Shown here in pieces: positions 19,058 to 27,056 of a stretch of DNA of 64,000 nucleotides; within the stretch, counting starts at the first letter, position 1, and each line of letters starts with the position of its first letter. The notes under the pieces are model-generated. The model did no database searches and was not told where the DNA came from. It saw only the letters and a program-made list of their open reading frames with translations. The translations under genes were made by a program, and so were the position numbers. The stretch is from Nitratireductor arenosus (GTDB lineage Bacteria; Pseudomonadota; Alphaproteobacteria; Rhizobiales; Rhizobiaceae), in contig NZ_WPHG01000002.1 in NCBI RefSeq assembly GCF_009742725.1, forward strand, positions 1 to 64,000, in the 5' to 3' direction.

Positions 19058-19954
19058 GTGCCGGCGACGCTGGTTTCGGGAGGCACCGGTCTTGTCGGCC
19101 GGTTCGTCGTCGAGGCCCTGCTTGCGGCCGGCCACGCGGTTACCCTCTTGGGCCGCACAGCGCCGCCGGCCGGTTTTTTTCCGCGCGCCATCGGCTTCGT
19201 CGAAGCCGCGCTCGATCCCGGCCGCGACCGGAGCGCGGCCTTTGCGGGCATCGATTTTTTCGTTCACGCCGCGTTCGACCATCTGCCCGGCCGTTACCGG
19301 GGCGGGGAGGGCGACGATCCGGCCGGGTTTCGCCGCCGCAATCTCGACGGCAGCCTGGCCCTGTTCGACCAGGCCAAACGTGCCGGCGTGAGCCGCGTGG
19401 TGTTTTTGTCGAGCCGCGCCGTCTACGGCCGGCAGCCGCCGGGTGCTGTGCTTTTTGAAGACACGCCGTGTCGTCCCGACACGCTTTACGGCACGGTGAA
19501 ACACGCCGCCGAACAAGGGCTTATGGGGCTGGTTGATGCCGGCTTTTGCGCCACCGCGCTGCGCATCACCGGCGTCTACGGAGCCGCCGCGGCGAACCGG
19601 GCGCACAAATGGCAGCCGCTGTTTAGCGATTTTCTCGCCGGCCGGCCGGTCGCGCCGCGCGTGGCCGGCGAGGTGCACGGCGCCGATGTCGGCCAGGCGG
19701 TGCGGCATGTGCTCGCGGCCGCGCCGGGTGCGGTGTGCGGTGAGCTCTTCAACGTCGCCGACATCGTGCTCGACCGGCATGACCTTCTGGCACTTGTGCG
19801 CGAGGCGACCGGTGCGGGCGGTCCCCTGCCGGCGCGCGCCGACCCGGCCGCCCTCAACCTGATGGACACGCGCAAACTGCGCGCGCTCGGCTGGCGGCCG
19901 GGCGGCACGGCGCTTCTTAAGCGCACCGTGCGCGAGATGTGCGCAAGGCGGTGA
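19058..19954 (+). CDS. sqdC: SqdC-like NAD-dependent epimerase/dehydratase
   Basis: A 298-residue extended short-chain dehydrogenase. The Rossmann motif is VSGGTGLVGRFVVEALL at the N-terminus. The active-site pattern is SSRAVYG, with YGTVKHAAE giving the Tyr-x3-Lys pair. The GTG start lies 4 bp after the sqdD stop. In Sinorhizobium meliloti the sulfolipid operon is sqdBDC, with sqdC a reductase-like gene of unclear biochemical role; position and family here agree. The symbol rests mostly on synteny. It is probably cytoplasmic, acting on a UDP-sugar or a sulfolipid precursor. Confidence 0.75.
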   Translation: MPATLVSGGTGLVGRFVVEALLAAGHAVTLLGRTAPPAGFFPRAIGFVEAALDPGRDRSAAFAGIDFFVHAAFDHLPGRYRGGEGDDPAGFRRRNLDGSLALFDQAKRAGVSRVVFLSSRAVYGRQPPGAVLFEDTPCRPDTLYGTVKHAAEQGLMGLVDAGFCATALRITGVYGAAAANRAHKWQPLFSDFLAGRPVAPRVAGEVHGADVGQAVRHVLAAAPGAVCGELFNVADIVLDRHDLLALVREATGAGGPLPARADPAALNLMDTRKLRALGWRPGGTALLKRTVREMCARR

Positions 19955-20091
19955 GGGGAGAGGGATGCGACGCCCAGATGTCGCTTGCGTGGCGTGGGCG
20001 GCCTTGCGTGGCGGTCTAGGATCGGCTCGGTTAAGGATCGGGACTCGGCGGGTTTTGCCGCTGCGGTGCCGCGAGATTGGCGAGGTGTGTG

Positions 20092-20766
20092 ATGACGGAC
20101 GACGACGATCGGGCAACGGGCGGGGCCTACGCCTCGCCGCCCTGTTTCATGCACGAATTGCAGCCGGGTTTTGCCGCGCCCGACAGCGATCCGCAGGCGC
20201 GCGCCGACATCATGCGCTGGCGCAAGGCCGAGCGCCAGAGGCTGATCGAGGCACGGTTGGCCGTGCCGGCCGCCGAACGCAGCGCCATGGCCGGCGCGAT
20301 CGCGACCCATCTTGACGCGGCGATCGGCGACCCGGCCGGCCGGCGGCTCAGCCTCTACTGGCCGTTTCGCGGCGAGCCGGATCTGCGCGCCTTCGCCGCC
20401 GGCTTCATGCGGCGCGGCGGCACGCTCGCCCTGCCGGTGGTGGTGGAAAAGGCCGCGCCGCTTGTGTTTCGCGACTGGCGGCCGGGCATGAAGCTGGAAA
20501 AGGGCGTGTGGAACATCCCGGTTCCGCCGGCGGCGCCGGCCGTCATCCCCGACATCGTGATTTCGCCGGTCGTCGGCTTCGATCCGGCCAATTACAGGCT
20601 GGGTTACGGCGGCGGGTTCTTCGACCGCACGCTGGCGGCGCTGCCGGCCCGGCCGACGGTGATCGGCGTCGGCTACGCCGCTGCCGCCATCGCTACCATC
20701 TATCCGCAGCCCCACGACATCGCGATGGACTTCATCGTCACCGAGGCCGGGCGCGCCGGTCAATAA
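20092..20766 (+). CDS. 5-formyltetrahydrofolate cyclo-ligase family protein
   Basis: A 224-residue enzyme of the MTHFS family, which converts 5-formyl-THF to 5,10-methenyl-THF using ATP. The basic N-terminal WRKAERQRLIEARL helix, the LYWPFRGEPDLR strand and the signature GYGGGFFDRTLA are all visible. Compared with the usual 180-200 residues it has about 30 extra N-terminal residues (MTDDDDRATGG...). ATG at 20092 is chosen. No 6S RNA or zapA was seen upstream, unlike the usual arrangement for the main bacterial copy, so this may be a second, specialised copy. Its end overlaps the convergent gene by 7 bp. Confidence 0.9.
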   Translation: MTDDDDRATGGAYASPPCFMHELQPGFAAPDSDPQARADIMRWRKAERQRLIEARLAVPAAERSAMAGAIATHLDAAIGDPAGRRLSLYWPFRGEPDLRAFAAGFMRRGGTLALPVVVEKAAPLVFRDWRPGMKLEKGVWNIPVPPAAPAVIPDIVISPVVGFDPANYRLGYGGGFFDRTLAALPARPTVIGVGYAAAAIATIYPQPHDIAMDFIVTEAGRAGQ

Positions 20767-21884
20767 TCATAGACGTGCTCCAGCCCGGCCCCGGCCGCAG
20801 CCAGCGCCGGCAGGATCGCATGCAGCCGGCGCACCGGCACGGCGAGCCCGGTGCGGCGCACGGCCGGCCGGGCGGGGAGCTGGTAGGCGAAGATCGCGCG
20901 CGCGCCGGCGGGCACGGCAATCTCGTCGTTCGACACCACGGTGACGAGGATGTCGTCGTTGCCGCCGATTTCGACGAAGCGTACGCCGCTGGCGATCAGG
21001 CGCGGGATCATTTCGGTAAAGACCTGGTAGCGCCGGGTGACGAACACCGCGCCATGGTCGCCGAGATCCTTTTGAAGCCGGGTGTCCGCCTCGCCGGAAA
21101 TCGCACTCGCGACCGGGCCGGCGGCCCAGACATTTATGTCGGTCAGGGCGGGGTCGTAGGTGGCCCCGAGCCCGGCGGTGATCAGGCCGGCATAAGCCTG
21201 CTTGATCGACAGCGCCAGGCCGAAGGCGAGCCTGCGCTCCCACGAGCGCAGCGCGGCCAGCCCGGGCGCGGTCTCGGTGCGCCACAGCGCGGCGCGCCTT
21301 TCGTCATAGGCGAAGCGGTACCATGGCACTTGGTCGAGAAAGGCGGCGTAGTCGGCCGCCATTGCCGCCAGGAACCGGTCCTGCGCCGTCTTCCGTCCGC
21401 CGGCGGCGACGGCGCTCAGCCGGCCGAGCGTGTTTTCCCAGGCCCACTGGATGGCGTGCTCGACCGTGTGGCTGGTGCCGATGACGAGCAGCATCACATG
21501 GTTGCCGGCGTTGAAGGGATAGTCCGCCGTGGCGCGAATCACGGTGGCGTAGTCCTGCCAAAAGCGGCCGATATAGGCCCAGTAGGCAAAGCCGCTCTCG
21601 TCGGCCTCGGCGACGAAACCGGCATAGTCGCGCGCCGCGTAGACGATCGCCCATTCCGGATAGGTGAGATAGGTCGCCTCCTCGGGGCGCCGATAGGCCT
21701 CGATGCCGGCGGCGGCCTCGGCGCGCAGCGCTTCGGTCGGCGCGCCGTCGGCCTCGTTGGGCGGCGTGGCCTCGAGCGCTGCCGTCGTCAGCCAGCCATA
21801 GGCGAGCCCGGCGGCGGGAATGGCGAGCGCCAGCGCCAGAAGCGCGACGATGAGACGCGCGATGCGCCCAGCGAGCCGCGCCAT
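20760..21884 (-). CDS. Membrane-anchored protein of unknown function
   Basis: A 374-residue protein with an N-terminal transmembrane or uncleaved signal segment (about residues 10-34) and a large mostly helical extracytoplasmic domain rich in aromatic residues (TYPEWAIVYAARDYAGF, WAYIGRFWQDYATV, NVWAAGPV). No domain was recognised. A conserved-looking SHTVEHAIQWAWEN segment contains two histidines and a glutamate that could bind metal, but this is speculative. It lies 3 bp after the next upstream gene (DUF4383-like), so the two form a minus-strand operon. Its 3' end overlaps the folate gene's 3' end by 7 bp. Confidence 0.75.
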   Translation of the reverse strand: MARLAGRIARLIVALLALALAIPAAGLAYGWLTTAALEATPPNEADGAPTEALRAEAAAGIEAYRRPEEATYLTYPEWAIVYAARDYAGFVAEADESGFAYWAYIGRFWQDYATVIRATADYPFNAGNHVMLLVIGTSHTVEHAIQWAWENTLGRLSAVAAGGRKTAQDRFLAAMAADYAAFLDQVPWYRFAYDERRAALWRTETAPGLAALRSWERRLAFGLALSIKQAYAGLITAGLGATYDPALTDINVWAAGPVASAISGEADTRLQKDLGDHGAVFVTRRYQVFTEMIPRLIASGVRFVEIGGNDDILVTVVSNDEIAVPAGARAIFAYQLPARPAVRRTGLAVPVRRLHAILPALAAAGAGLEHVYDY

Positions 21885-21887
21885 CGC

Positions 21888-22322
21888 TCAGGCCGGCCCG
21901 GGCGCGGCGCGGACGCGGCCGGCCAGCCAGAAGCCGATCAGGATGGCGATGCCGCCGATTGCCAGATGCGGCAGGTTGGCAAAGAAACGCGTCGGCAGTT
22001 CGATGTCGTCGAAGGAGCGGAAACCGTCGAGGAAGATGCCGCCGTCGAGACAGCCCGAGCCGGTGACGAGGCCGAGCACGCCGTCGAAGAAATAGACCGA
22101 GCCGAACAGCCGGAAATAGAGCACCGCGGCGCGGTGCGAGACGATTGCGGCGGCGAGCGCCCAGACGCCGGAAAAACCGTGCAGCAGGTCGTCATACCAT
22201 TGCAGCGAGAACAGGCCGAACAGAGAGCCGTTGGCGTCGTTGAAGGCCGGCACGTAGCCGATGCCGACCACGGCGAAAAACATCACGGCGTAGGCGATGC
22301 CGAGTTTCTGGATCAGCGTCAT
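21888..22322 (-). CDS. Four-helix membrane protein, DUF4383-like
   Basis: A 144-residue protein with four predicted transmembrane helices (about residues 7-27, 50-68, 72-92, 113-135). The second half has a YFRLFGSVYFFDGVLGL stretch and a short extracytoplasmic loop with GSGCLDGG. The helix order and the short hydrophilic DDIELPTRFF loop before the last helix resemble DUF4383 proteins, which have no known function. It precedes the membrane-anchored gene by 3 bp and is probably cotranscribed, suggesting a two-component membrane assembly. Confidence 0.75.
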   Translation of the reverse strand: MTLIQKLGIAYAVMFFAVVGIGYVPAFNDANGSLFGLFSLQWYDDLLHGFSGVWALAAAIVSHRAAVLYFRLFGSVYFFDGVLGLVTGSGCLDGGIFLDGFRSFDDIELPTRFFANLPHLAIGGIAILIGFWLAGRVRAAPGPA

Positions 22323-22606
22323 TGCCGCCCCCTTGCGGTTCGAGGCTTTGAGTTTAGCCGATTCCGGCCGCCTGGGCAGGCGCGGCGCGCATCACGGCTG
22401 GGGATATCGTGGCATGATTTTTTAACAAGCCATCGCTAATGTGGTGGGCGGGGTGACGGCGCGGCCTTCGGGCGGCGGCTTTGGAGAAAGCGCGGCGGAC
22501 GACGCCGTAGCGGGAGCCTCGGCATGGTCCTTTCGAACGACGCAAGCAGATCGGCGGCAGCGCACCCGGCCGCCGCTTTCGCCGCGCACGGCGCGGGGCG
22601 TGCGGC

Positions 22607-23290
22607 GTGAGCCGGCGGGATTTTTTGGCGAAGGTCGCGCTGGTCGCGGCGCTGCTGGCGCTCGCCGGCTGCGGCTGGTTCGCCGAGCGCTGGGAGTGGA
22701 ACCAGAAGCTGACCGTCGAGGTGCTGGTCGACGGCGAGATCGCTTCGGGCTCGGCGGTTTCGTATGTGCGCTGGCAGGAAGCCGACGCGCTCGACAACTA
22801 TTCCACGGCCTATCGCGGCGAGGCGACGGTGGTCGACCTCGGCGAACGCGGTGTCCTGTTCGCGCTGATCGGCGAGGCGACCAAATACGTCGCGGGCTAC
22901 ACGCTGCACGAGGAACTGGGCGAGCGCCGCTCCGACTACGAGACGCTTTATCCCAAGGTCGCAGGCTTTCGCGGCGTGCGCGAGGTTGCCCGCGAGGCCT
23001 ACCCGCTGCTGGTGACCTTCACCGACATTGCCGACCCGACGACCGTCAAGCGCGTCGATCCCGACGATCTGGCGGCAACGTTCGGCCCGGGCGTGGCGCT
23101 GAAACGCATCACGCTGGAGATCACCGACGAGGCCGTGACGGAGGGAGAGGTGGAGGCGGTGCTGGGGTGGCTTCGCTGGTCGCGTGAACGCTTCCTTGCC
23201 GCCGGCGGTGGAGAAAACCCGCTGAGAGCACCGGACAACAGCCCGGTTGGCTACGAGACAATCGGTCGGACCAAGTTCATTCGAAGATGA
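22607..23290 (+). CDS. Lipoprotein, paralogue 1 of 3
   Basis: A 227-residue lipoprotein with lipobox LAGC (lipidated Cys about 22) and no recognised domain. Just after the Cys comes GWFAERWEWNQKLTVEVLV, shared almost word for word with the next gene. A 57-residue block starting YPLLVTFTD and ending VLGW (encoded at 23000-23170) is shared by all three tandem paralogues. The rest may form a beta-sandwich presented at the periplasmic face. The start is GTG at 22607. Stop TGA overlaps the next start as ATGA (23287-23290), so translation is coupled. Functionally unknown. Confidence 0.8.
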   Translation: MSRRDFLAKVALVAALLALAGCGWFAERWEWNQKLTVEVLVDGEIASGSAVSYVRWQEADALDNYSTAYRGEATVVDLGERGVLFALIGEATKYVAGYTLHEELGERRSDYETLYPKVAGFRGVREVAREAYPLLVTFTDIADPTTVKRVDPDDLAATFGPGVALKRITLEITDEAVTEGEVEAVLGWLRWSRERFLAAGGGENPLRAPDNSPVGYETIGRTKFIRR

Positions 23291-24602
23291 CGATGACAAA
23301 GTTGCAGAGCCTCGTGTTCGAAAATTGCACGCGCTGCCCTCGATTGGTTCCTTTGGTCGGGTTCGTTCTCGCCACGCTACTGCTCGCCGGCTGCGGGTGG
23401 TTGGCCGAGCGCTGGGAATGGAACCAGAAGCTGACCGTCGAGGTGCTGGTCGACGGCGAGACCGTTTCCGGCGCGGCGGTTTCTTATGTGCGCTGGCAGG
23501 AGGCCAACGCGCTCGACCATTATCCCACCGCCTATCGCGGCGAGGCGACGGTGGTCGACCTCGGCGCGCGCGGTTTGCTGTTCGCCCTGATCGGCGAGCC
23601 GACCAAATATATCGCCGGCTACACGCTGCATCAGGAACTGGGCGAGCGCCGTTCCGACTACGAGACGCTCTATCCCAAGATCGCGCAGTTCCGTGGCGTG
23701 CGCGACGTCCCGCCGGAGCGCTACCCGCTGCTGGTGACCTTCACCGACCTTGCCGACCCGGCGACCGTCAGGCGCGTCGATCCCGACGACCTTGCCGCCA
23801 CCTTCGGCCCCGGCGTCGCGCTGAAACGCATCACGCTGGAGATCACCGACGAGGCGGTGACAGAGGGAGAGGTGGAGGCAGTGTTGGGCTGGTGGTGCGA
23901 TCTACGCACGAAACAAGTGCGCCTGAACGGCAAGTCAGGCGCGATTACTGACAACGAACTTTCTAACACCCTTGGCACTGGTGCCTTCCGGGTAGGGGGT
24001 TGTACGTGATGGCCGCAACAAGACTCTTCCGACGCAAGGTCGCCCTTCTTTACGTCTTGATTGCCATCACTCTGCTCGCCGGCTGCGACGCGCTCGGTTT
24101 CAAGAACTGGGAATGGCGCCAGAAACTGGTGCTCGAGGTCGAGACGCCGACTGGCGTCGTCAGCGGCGGCAGTGTGGTTGCGGTCGAGGCCGGCACCTCG
24201 CCGAAATGGGCGCCTGGCGCTGGCGCCGGCGGCCTCGGCTCGCGGATGCATGGCGAGGCGTCCTTCGTCGAGGTGGCGCCCGGACGCTACCTGTTCGCGC
24301 TGCTCGGCGGCGGCGACTGGGAGCGCGAGGTCGCGCTGACCTTGTTCTTCCCCGAGCCCGCGCCGTCGCCGCTCGAACGGGCCGAGAGGCTGGAGACCAT
24401 GCGCGAAATCCGCGTGCTGCCGCGCGAGCGCTACCCGCTGCTGGTGACCTTCACCGACCTTGCCGACCCGACGACGGTCAGGCGCGTCGATCCCGACGAT
24501 CTCGCCGCCACCTTCGGCCCCGGCGTGGCGCTGAAGCGCGTCACGCTGGAGATCACCGAGGAGGCGGTGACGGAGGGAGAAGTGGAGAAGGTGCTGGGGT
24601 GG
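23000..24602 (+). repeat. Three copies of a 171-bp coding block
   Basis: Blocks at 23000-23170, 23722-23892 and 24432-24602 each encode the same 57-residue segment with very few differences, while the regions between them differ strongly. Many third positions are also identical, so selection on protein alone would not explain it. Confidence 0.85.
23287..24009 (+). CDS. Lipoprotein, paralogue 2 of 3
   Basis: A 240-residue lipoprotein, lipobox LLAGC with Cys about 36. Residues after the Cys follow paralogue 1 closely (RWEWNQKLTVEVLVDGE, then VSYVRWQEANALDHY). The shared 57-residue block is encoded at 23722-23892. After that block the three proteins diverge completely: here the tail is CDLRTKQVRLNGKSG and beyond. 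The start ATG overlaps the previous stop. The stop TGA shares one base with the next gene's ATG (24009). No domain was recognised. Confidence 0.82.
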   Translation: MTMTKLQSLVFENCTRCPRLVPLVGFVLATLLLAGCGWLAERWEWNQKLTVEVLVDGETVSGAAVSYVRWQEANALDHYPTAYRGEATVVDLGARGLLFALIGEPTKYIAGYTLHQELGERRSDYETLYPKIAQFRGVRDVPPERYPLLVTFTDLADPATVRRVDPDDLAATFGPGVALKRITLEITDEAVTEGEVEAVLGWWCDLRTKQVRLNGKSGAITDNELSNTLGTGAFRVGGCT

Positions 24603-24713
24603 CTGGAGACCATAGGCAACACGATGCTGGACGGTCGTTCTATCAGCACGATCAAGGCAGAGAATCGCCTTGCCAACGATCTGAGCGCAGGCAGTTTCGC
24701 CACGCGGAGATAG
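24009..24713 (+). CDS. Lipoprotein, paralogue 3 of 3
   Basis: A 234-residue lipoprotein, lipobox LLAGC with Cys about 26. It is the most divergent of the three in its first half (NWEWRQKLVLEVETPTG, and a glycine-rich AGAGAGGLGSRM loop), but it carries the same 57-residue block (24432-24602). ATG at 24009 is used, preceded by GGGGG; a TTG at 24000 would overlap the previous gene. The near identity of the block with divergent flanks suggests gene conversion between copies. Last gene of the operon. Confidence 0.82.
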   Translation: MAATRLFRRKVALLYVLIAITLLAGCDALGFKNWEWRQKLVLEVETPTGVVSGGSVVAVEAGTSPKWAPGAGAGGLGSRMHGEASFVEVAPGRYLFALLGGGDWEREVALTLFFPEPAPSPLERAERLETMREIRVLPRERYPLLVTFTDLADPTTVRRVDPDDLAATFGPGVALKRVTLEITEEAVTEGEVEKVLGWLETIGNTMLDGRSISTIKAENRLANDLSAGSFATRR

Positions 24714-24776
24714 CATGTCGATCTTGAAGGTCCTCATGGCAACGAGATTGACGGGCGCGCTAGCCGCTCACCCTGA

Positions 24777-24798
24777 CTCTCCCCGCTTGCGGGGAGAG
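24777..24798. repeat. REP-like palindrome
   Basis: A perfect 10-bp stem, CTCTCCCCGC with GCGGGGAGAG, around a TT loop. Similar CTCTCCC...GGGGAGAG hairpins occur inside the long repeats at 60423-60600 and 60939-61215, so this is a smaller member of a dispersed family. It lies between two convergent transcription units and may help end them. Confidence 0.65.
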
Positions 24799-24877
24799 GT
24801 AGACACCGGCACCGCGCAGGCTACTCACGTCAGACAGTATGCCGGGTGTGATCGGAAGCCTTCAGGTCCACCTCAAG

Positions 24878-25801
24878 CTATTCGCCCAGCCGGGCGGGGA
24901 AACCGGGGGCGCGCAGATCGGTGCCGGTCTCGTCCTCCAGCAGCTTGACGATCATGGTCGACCAGGCCTCGCCGCCATAGGCCGCCCTGCCGTTTTCGAA
25001 GATCGCCTCGACACGCGCGGCCAGATCGAGCGGCGCGCCGAATTCTGCGGCCATGGCGCGCGCGAAGCCCAGATCCTTCAGCGCCAGGTCCATCGTGAAG
25101 CCGATATCGTAGGAGCCGTTCAAGACCAGCTGGCCCTCGGTCTCGTGCACGAAGCTGGTGCCCGACGAGGCGGCGATGGCGTGATAGGCCTGGGTCAGGT
25201 CGAGCCCGCCGCGCCGGGCCAGCATCAGGGCCTCGCCGGCGGCGACCAGATGGATGAAGGCGAGCATGTTGGTGATCACCTTGATCACCGCCGCCGCGCC
25301 GAGCGGGCCCATCAGAAAATGCTTGTGGCACATCGCCGCGATCGCCGGGGCGTGGCTGTCGTAAAGCGCCGTGTCGCCGCCGACCAGCGCGGTGATGCGG
25401 CCCTCGGCGGCCAGATGCACGCCGCCGGTGACCGGGCATTCGAGCACCGCGACGCCGCGCTCGGCGGCGAGGCCGGCCAGCCGCAGCATCTCGTCGCGGC
25501 CGTTGGTCGACATTTCGATCCAGGTCCCGCCCGCCCGCAGGCCGTCGAGCAGGCCGCCCGGCCCGGCCAGCACCGCCTCGCTGACCGCCGGCGAGGGCAG
25601 GCAGGTGATGGCGTTGCCGGCGCTTTTGGCGGCTTCGGCCGGGCCGGCGCAGGCGACCGCGCCCTTGTCGACCAGCCGGGCGACGGCCTCCCGGTCGCGG
25701 TCGTGGACGAAAACGGCGTAGCCGGCCGCAAGCAGGCGGGCGGCGAGATGGTGGCCGAGATGGCCGAGGCCGATGAAGGCGTAGTCGGGCTTGTCCGTCA
25801 T
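24878..25801 (-). CDS. NAD(P)-dependent beta-hydroxyacid dehydrogenase
   Basis: A 307-residue enzyme of the 3-hydroxyisobutyrate/tartronate-semialdehyde/6-phosphogluconate dehydrogenase superfamily. The Rossmann site is FIGLGHLGHHLAARL. The substrate-binding box is CPVTGGVHLAAEG (usually DAPVSGG), and the catalytic lysine sits in IKVITNMLAF (usual GxxxKxxxN). A C-terminal KDLGFARAM helix (KDxxLA) is present. It is 10 bp beyond the enolase-superfamily gene's stop and on the same strand, so the two are one operon. The substrate is probably a beta-hydroxy acid from the same sugar-acid pathway, which is an inference from neighbours. Confidence 0.88.
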   Translation of the reverse strand: MTDKPDYAFIGLGHLGHHLAARLLAAGYAVFVHDRDREAVARLVDKGAVACAGPAEAAKSAGNAITCLPSPAVSEAVLAGPGGLLDGLRAGGTWIEMSTNGRDEMLRLAGLAAERGVAVLECPVTGGVHLAAEGRITALVGGDTALYDSHAPAIAAMCHKHFLMGPLGAAAVIKVITNMLAFIHLVAAGEALMLARRGGLDLTQAYHAIAASSGTSFVHETEGQLVLNGSYDIGFTMDLALKDLGFARAMAAEFGAPLDLAARVEAIFENGRAAYGGEAWSTMIVKLLEDETGTDLRAPGFPARLGE

Positions 25802-25811
25802 CGCGGCCTCC

Positions 25812-27026
25812 TCAGGGCATCAGCGGGGTCTGCATCATCTGCAGATGCAGGTCGTCGCCGTCATAGGGGTGGGCCTCGCAGACCGCCTCGTCGAGTTCCA
25901 CGCCGAGGCCGGGCCCGGTCGGGGGAATGACGTCGCCGTCCTGCCATGCGATCTTTTTTTTCAACAGCCGGGCATGAAACCCGTCCCACTGCTTGAGCGA
26001 TTCCAGGATCAGGAAATTGGGCAGGGTGACGGCGAGCTGGATGTTGGCCGCGCCGACGATCGGCCCGCAATAGCAGTGCGGCGCGATCTGGATATGGTAG
26101 GCCTCGGCCATCGCCGCGATCTTCTTGGTTTCCAGAATGCCGCCGGAGCGGCCGAGATCGGGCTGCAGGATGGCGGCGGCGCGGTGCTCGATCACCCGGG
26201 CGAATTCGGCCTTGGTGGTCAGCCGCTCGCCGGTCGCGACCGGAATAGAGGTGGCGCGGGCCACCTGCGCCATCACTTCGGGCATGTCGGGCGGCACCGG
26301 TTCCTCGAACCAGAGCGGGTCGTAGGGCTCGATCGCGCGCGCGATCCTGAGCGCGCCGGCGGCGGTGAACTGGCCATGGGTGCCGAACAGGATGTCGCAG
26401 GAGGTGTCGACCGCGGCGCGGATCGCCTTCATCATGCGCGCGGACAGGTCGATGTCGACAAGCCGCGGCTGGTGGCCGTCAAACGCGGTGTAGGGGCCGG
26501 CCGGATCGAGCTTGACGGCGCTAAAACCCTGGCTGACATAGTCGGCCGCGCATTGGGCGGCGAGATCGGGGTCGTTGTAGACGTTGCGGCCCTCTTGCGC
26601 GTCTTCCGAATGCACCGAGCCTTCCTGCGGGTAGAGATAGGTGTAGGAGCGCAGGCTCTCGTGCACGCGGCCGCCCAAAAGCATGTAGACCGGCTTGCCG
26701 GCCTCCTTGCCGATAATGTCCCAGCAGGCGATCTCCAGCGCGGAAAAACAGCCCATCACCGAGACGTCCGGACGCTGGGTGAAGCCGGAGGAGTAGGCGC
26801 GGCGGAAAAACGCCTCGATGTCGTGCGGGTCGCGGCCGACCAGATAGCGCGCGGCCAGATCCTCGATCATCCGGGCGGTCACGTGCGGGCCGAAGGTGGC
26901 GTTGTAGGCCTCGCCGTAGCCGGTCACGCCGCCATCGGTCGTCAGCCGCACGAAGATGAAATATTTGCCGCCGATGCCGGGCGGCGGATTGCCGACCACC
27001 CAGGTCTTCACGTCGGTGATCTTCAT
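25812..27026 (-). CDS. Enolase-superfamily sugar-acid dehydratase (MR/MLE family)
   Basis: A 404-residue member of the mandelate racemase/muconate lactonizing family, closest in layout to galactonate-type dehydratases. An N-terminal capping domain (about 1-130) is followed by a barrel. Metal or catalytic elements seen are FEEPVPPD and ATGERL (two ligand glutamates), QPDLGRSGGI, and the catalytic His in IAPHCYCGP. Where DgoD has a metal-binding Asp (LDFHG) this protein reads FGTHG, so the first ligand is missing or supplied elsewhere. Many unassigned rhizobial members share that form. The start at 27026 is supported by MKITDVKTW and GGAG upstream. It acts with the flanking dehydrogenases, presumably in catabolism of an acid sugar. 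Confidence 0.85.
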   Translation of the reverse strand: MKITDVKTWVVGNPPPGIGGKYFIFVRLTTDGGVTGYGEAYNATFGPHVTARMIEDLAARYLVGRDPHDIEAFFRRAYSSGFTQRPDVSVMGCFSALEIACWDIIGKEAGKPVYMLLGGRVHESLRSYTYLYPQEGSVHSEDAQEGRNVYNDPDLAAQCAADYVSQGFSAVKLDPAGPYTAFDGHQPRLVDIDLSARMMKAIRAAVDTSCDILFGTHGQFTAAGALRIARAIEPYDPLWFEEPVPPDMPEVMAQVARATSIPVATGERLTTKAEFARVIEHRAAAILQPDLGRSGGILETKKIAAMAEAYHIQIAPHCYCGPIVGAANIQLAVTLPNFLILESLKQWDGFHARLLKKKIAWQDGDVIPPTGPGLGVELDEAVCEAHPYDGDDLHLQMMQTPLMP

Positions 27027-27056
27027 CGTCTGCCGCTCCTTCCCATCCGCTAGTCC

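Noticed and set aside
16924-19251. A 775-residue minus-strand open frame across the sqd operon
   Set aside because: Antisense to three genes with clear families; no recognisable domain and repetitive charged composition.
19955-20091. Possible 6S RNA in front of the folate ligase gene
   Set aside because: The spacer is too short for 6S RNA and lacks its long central-bubble hairpin, though 6S is often found by this gene family.
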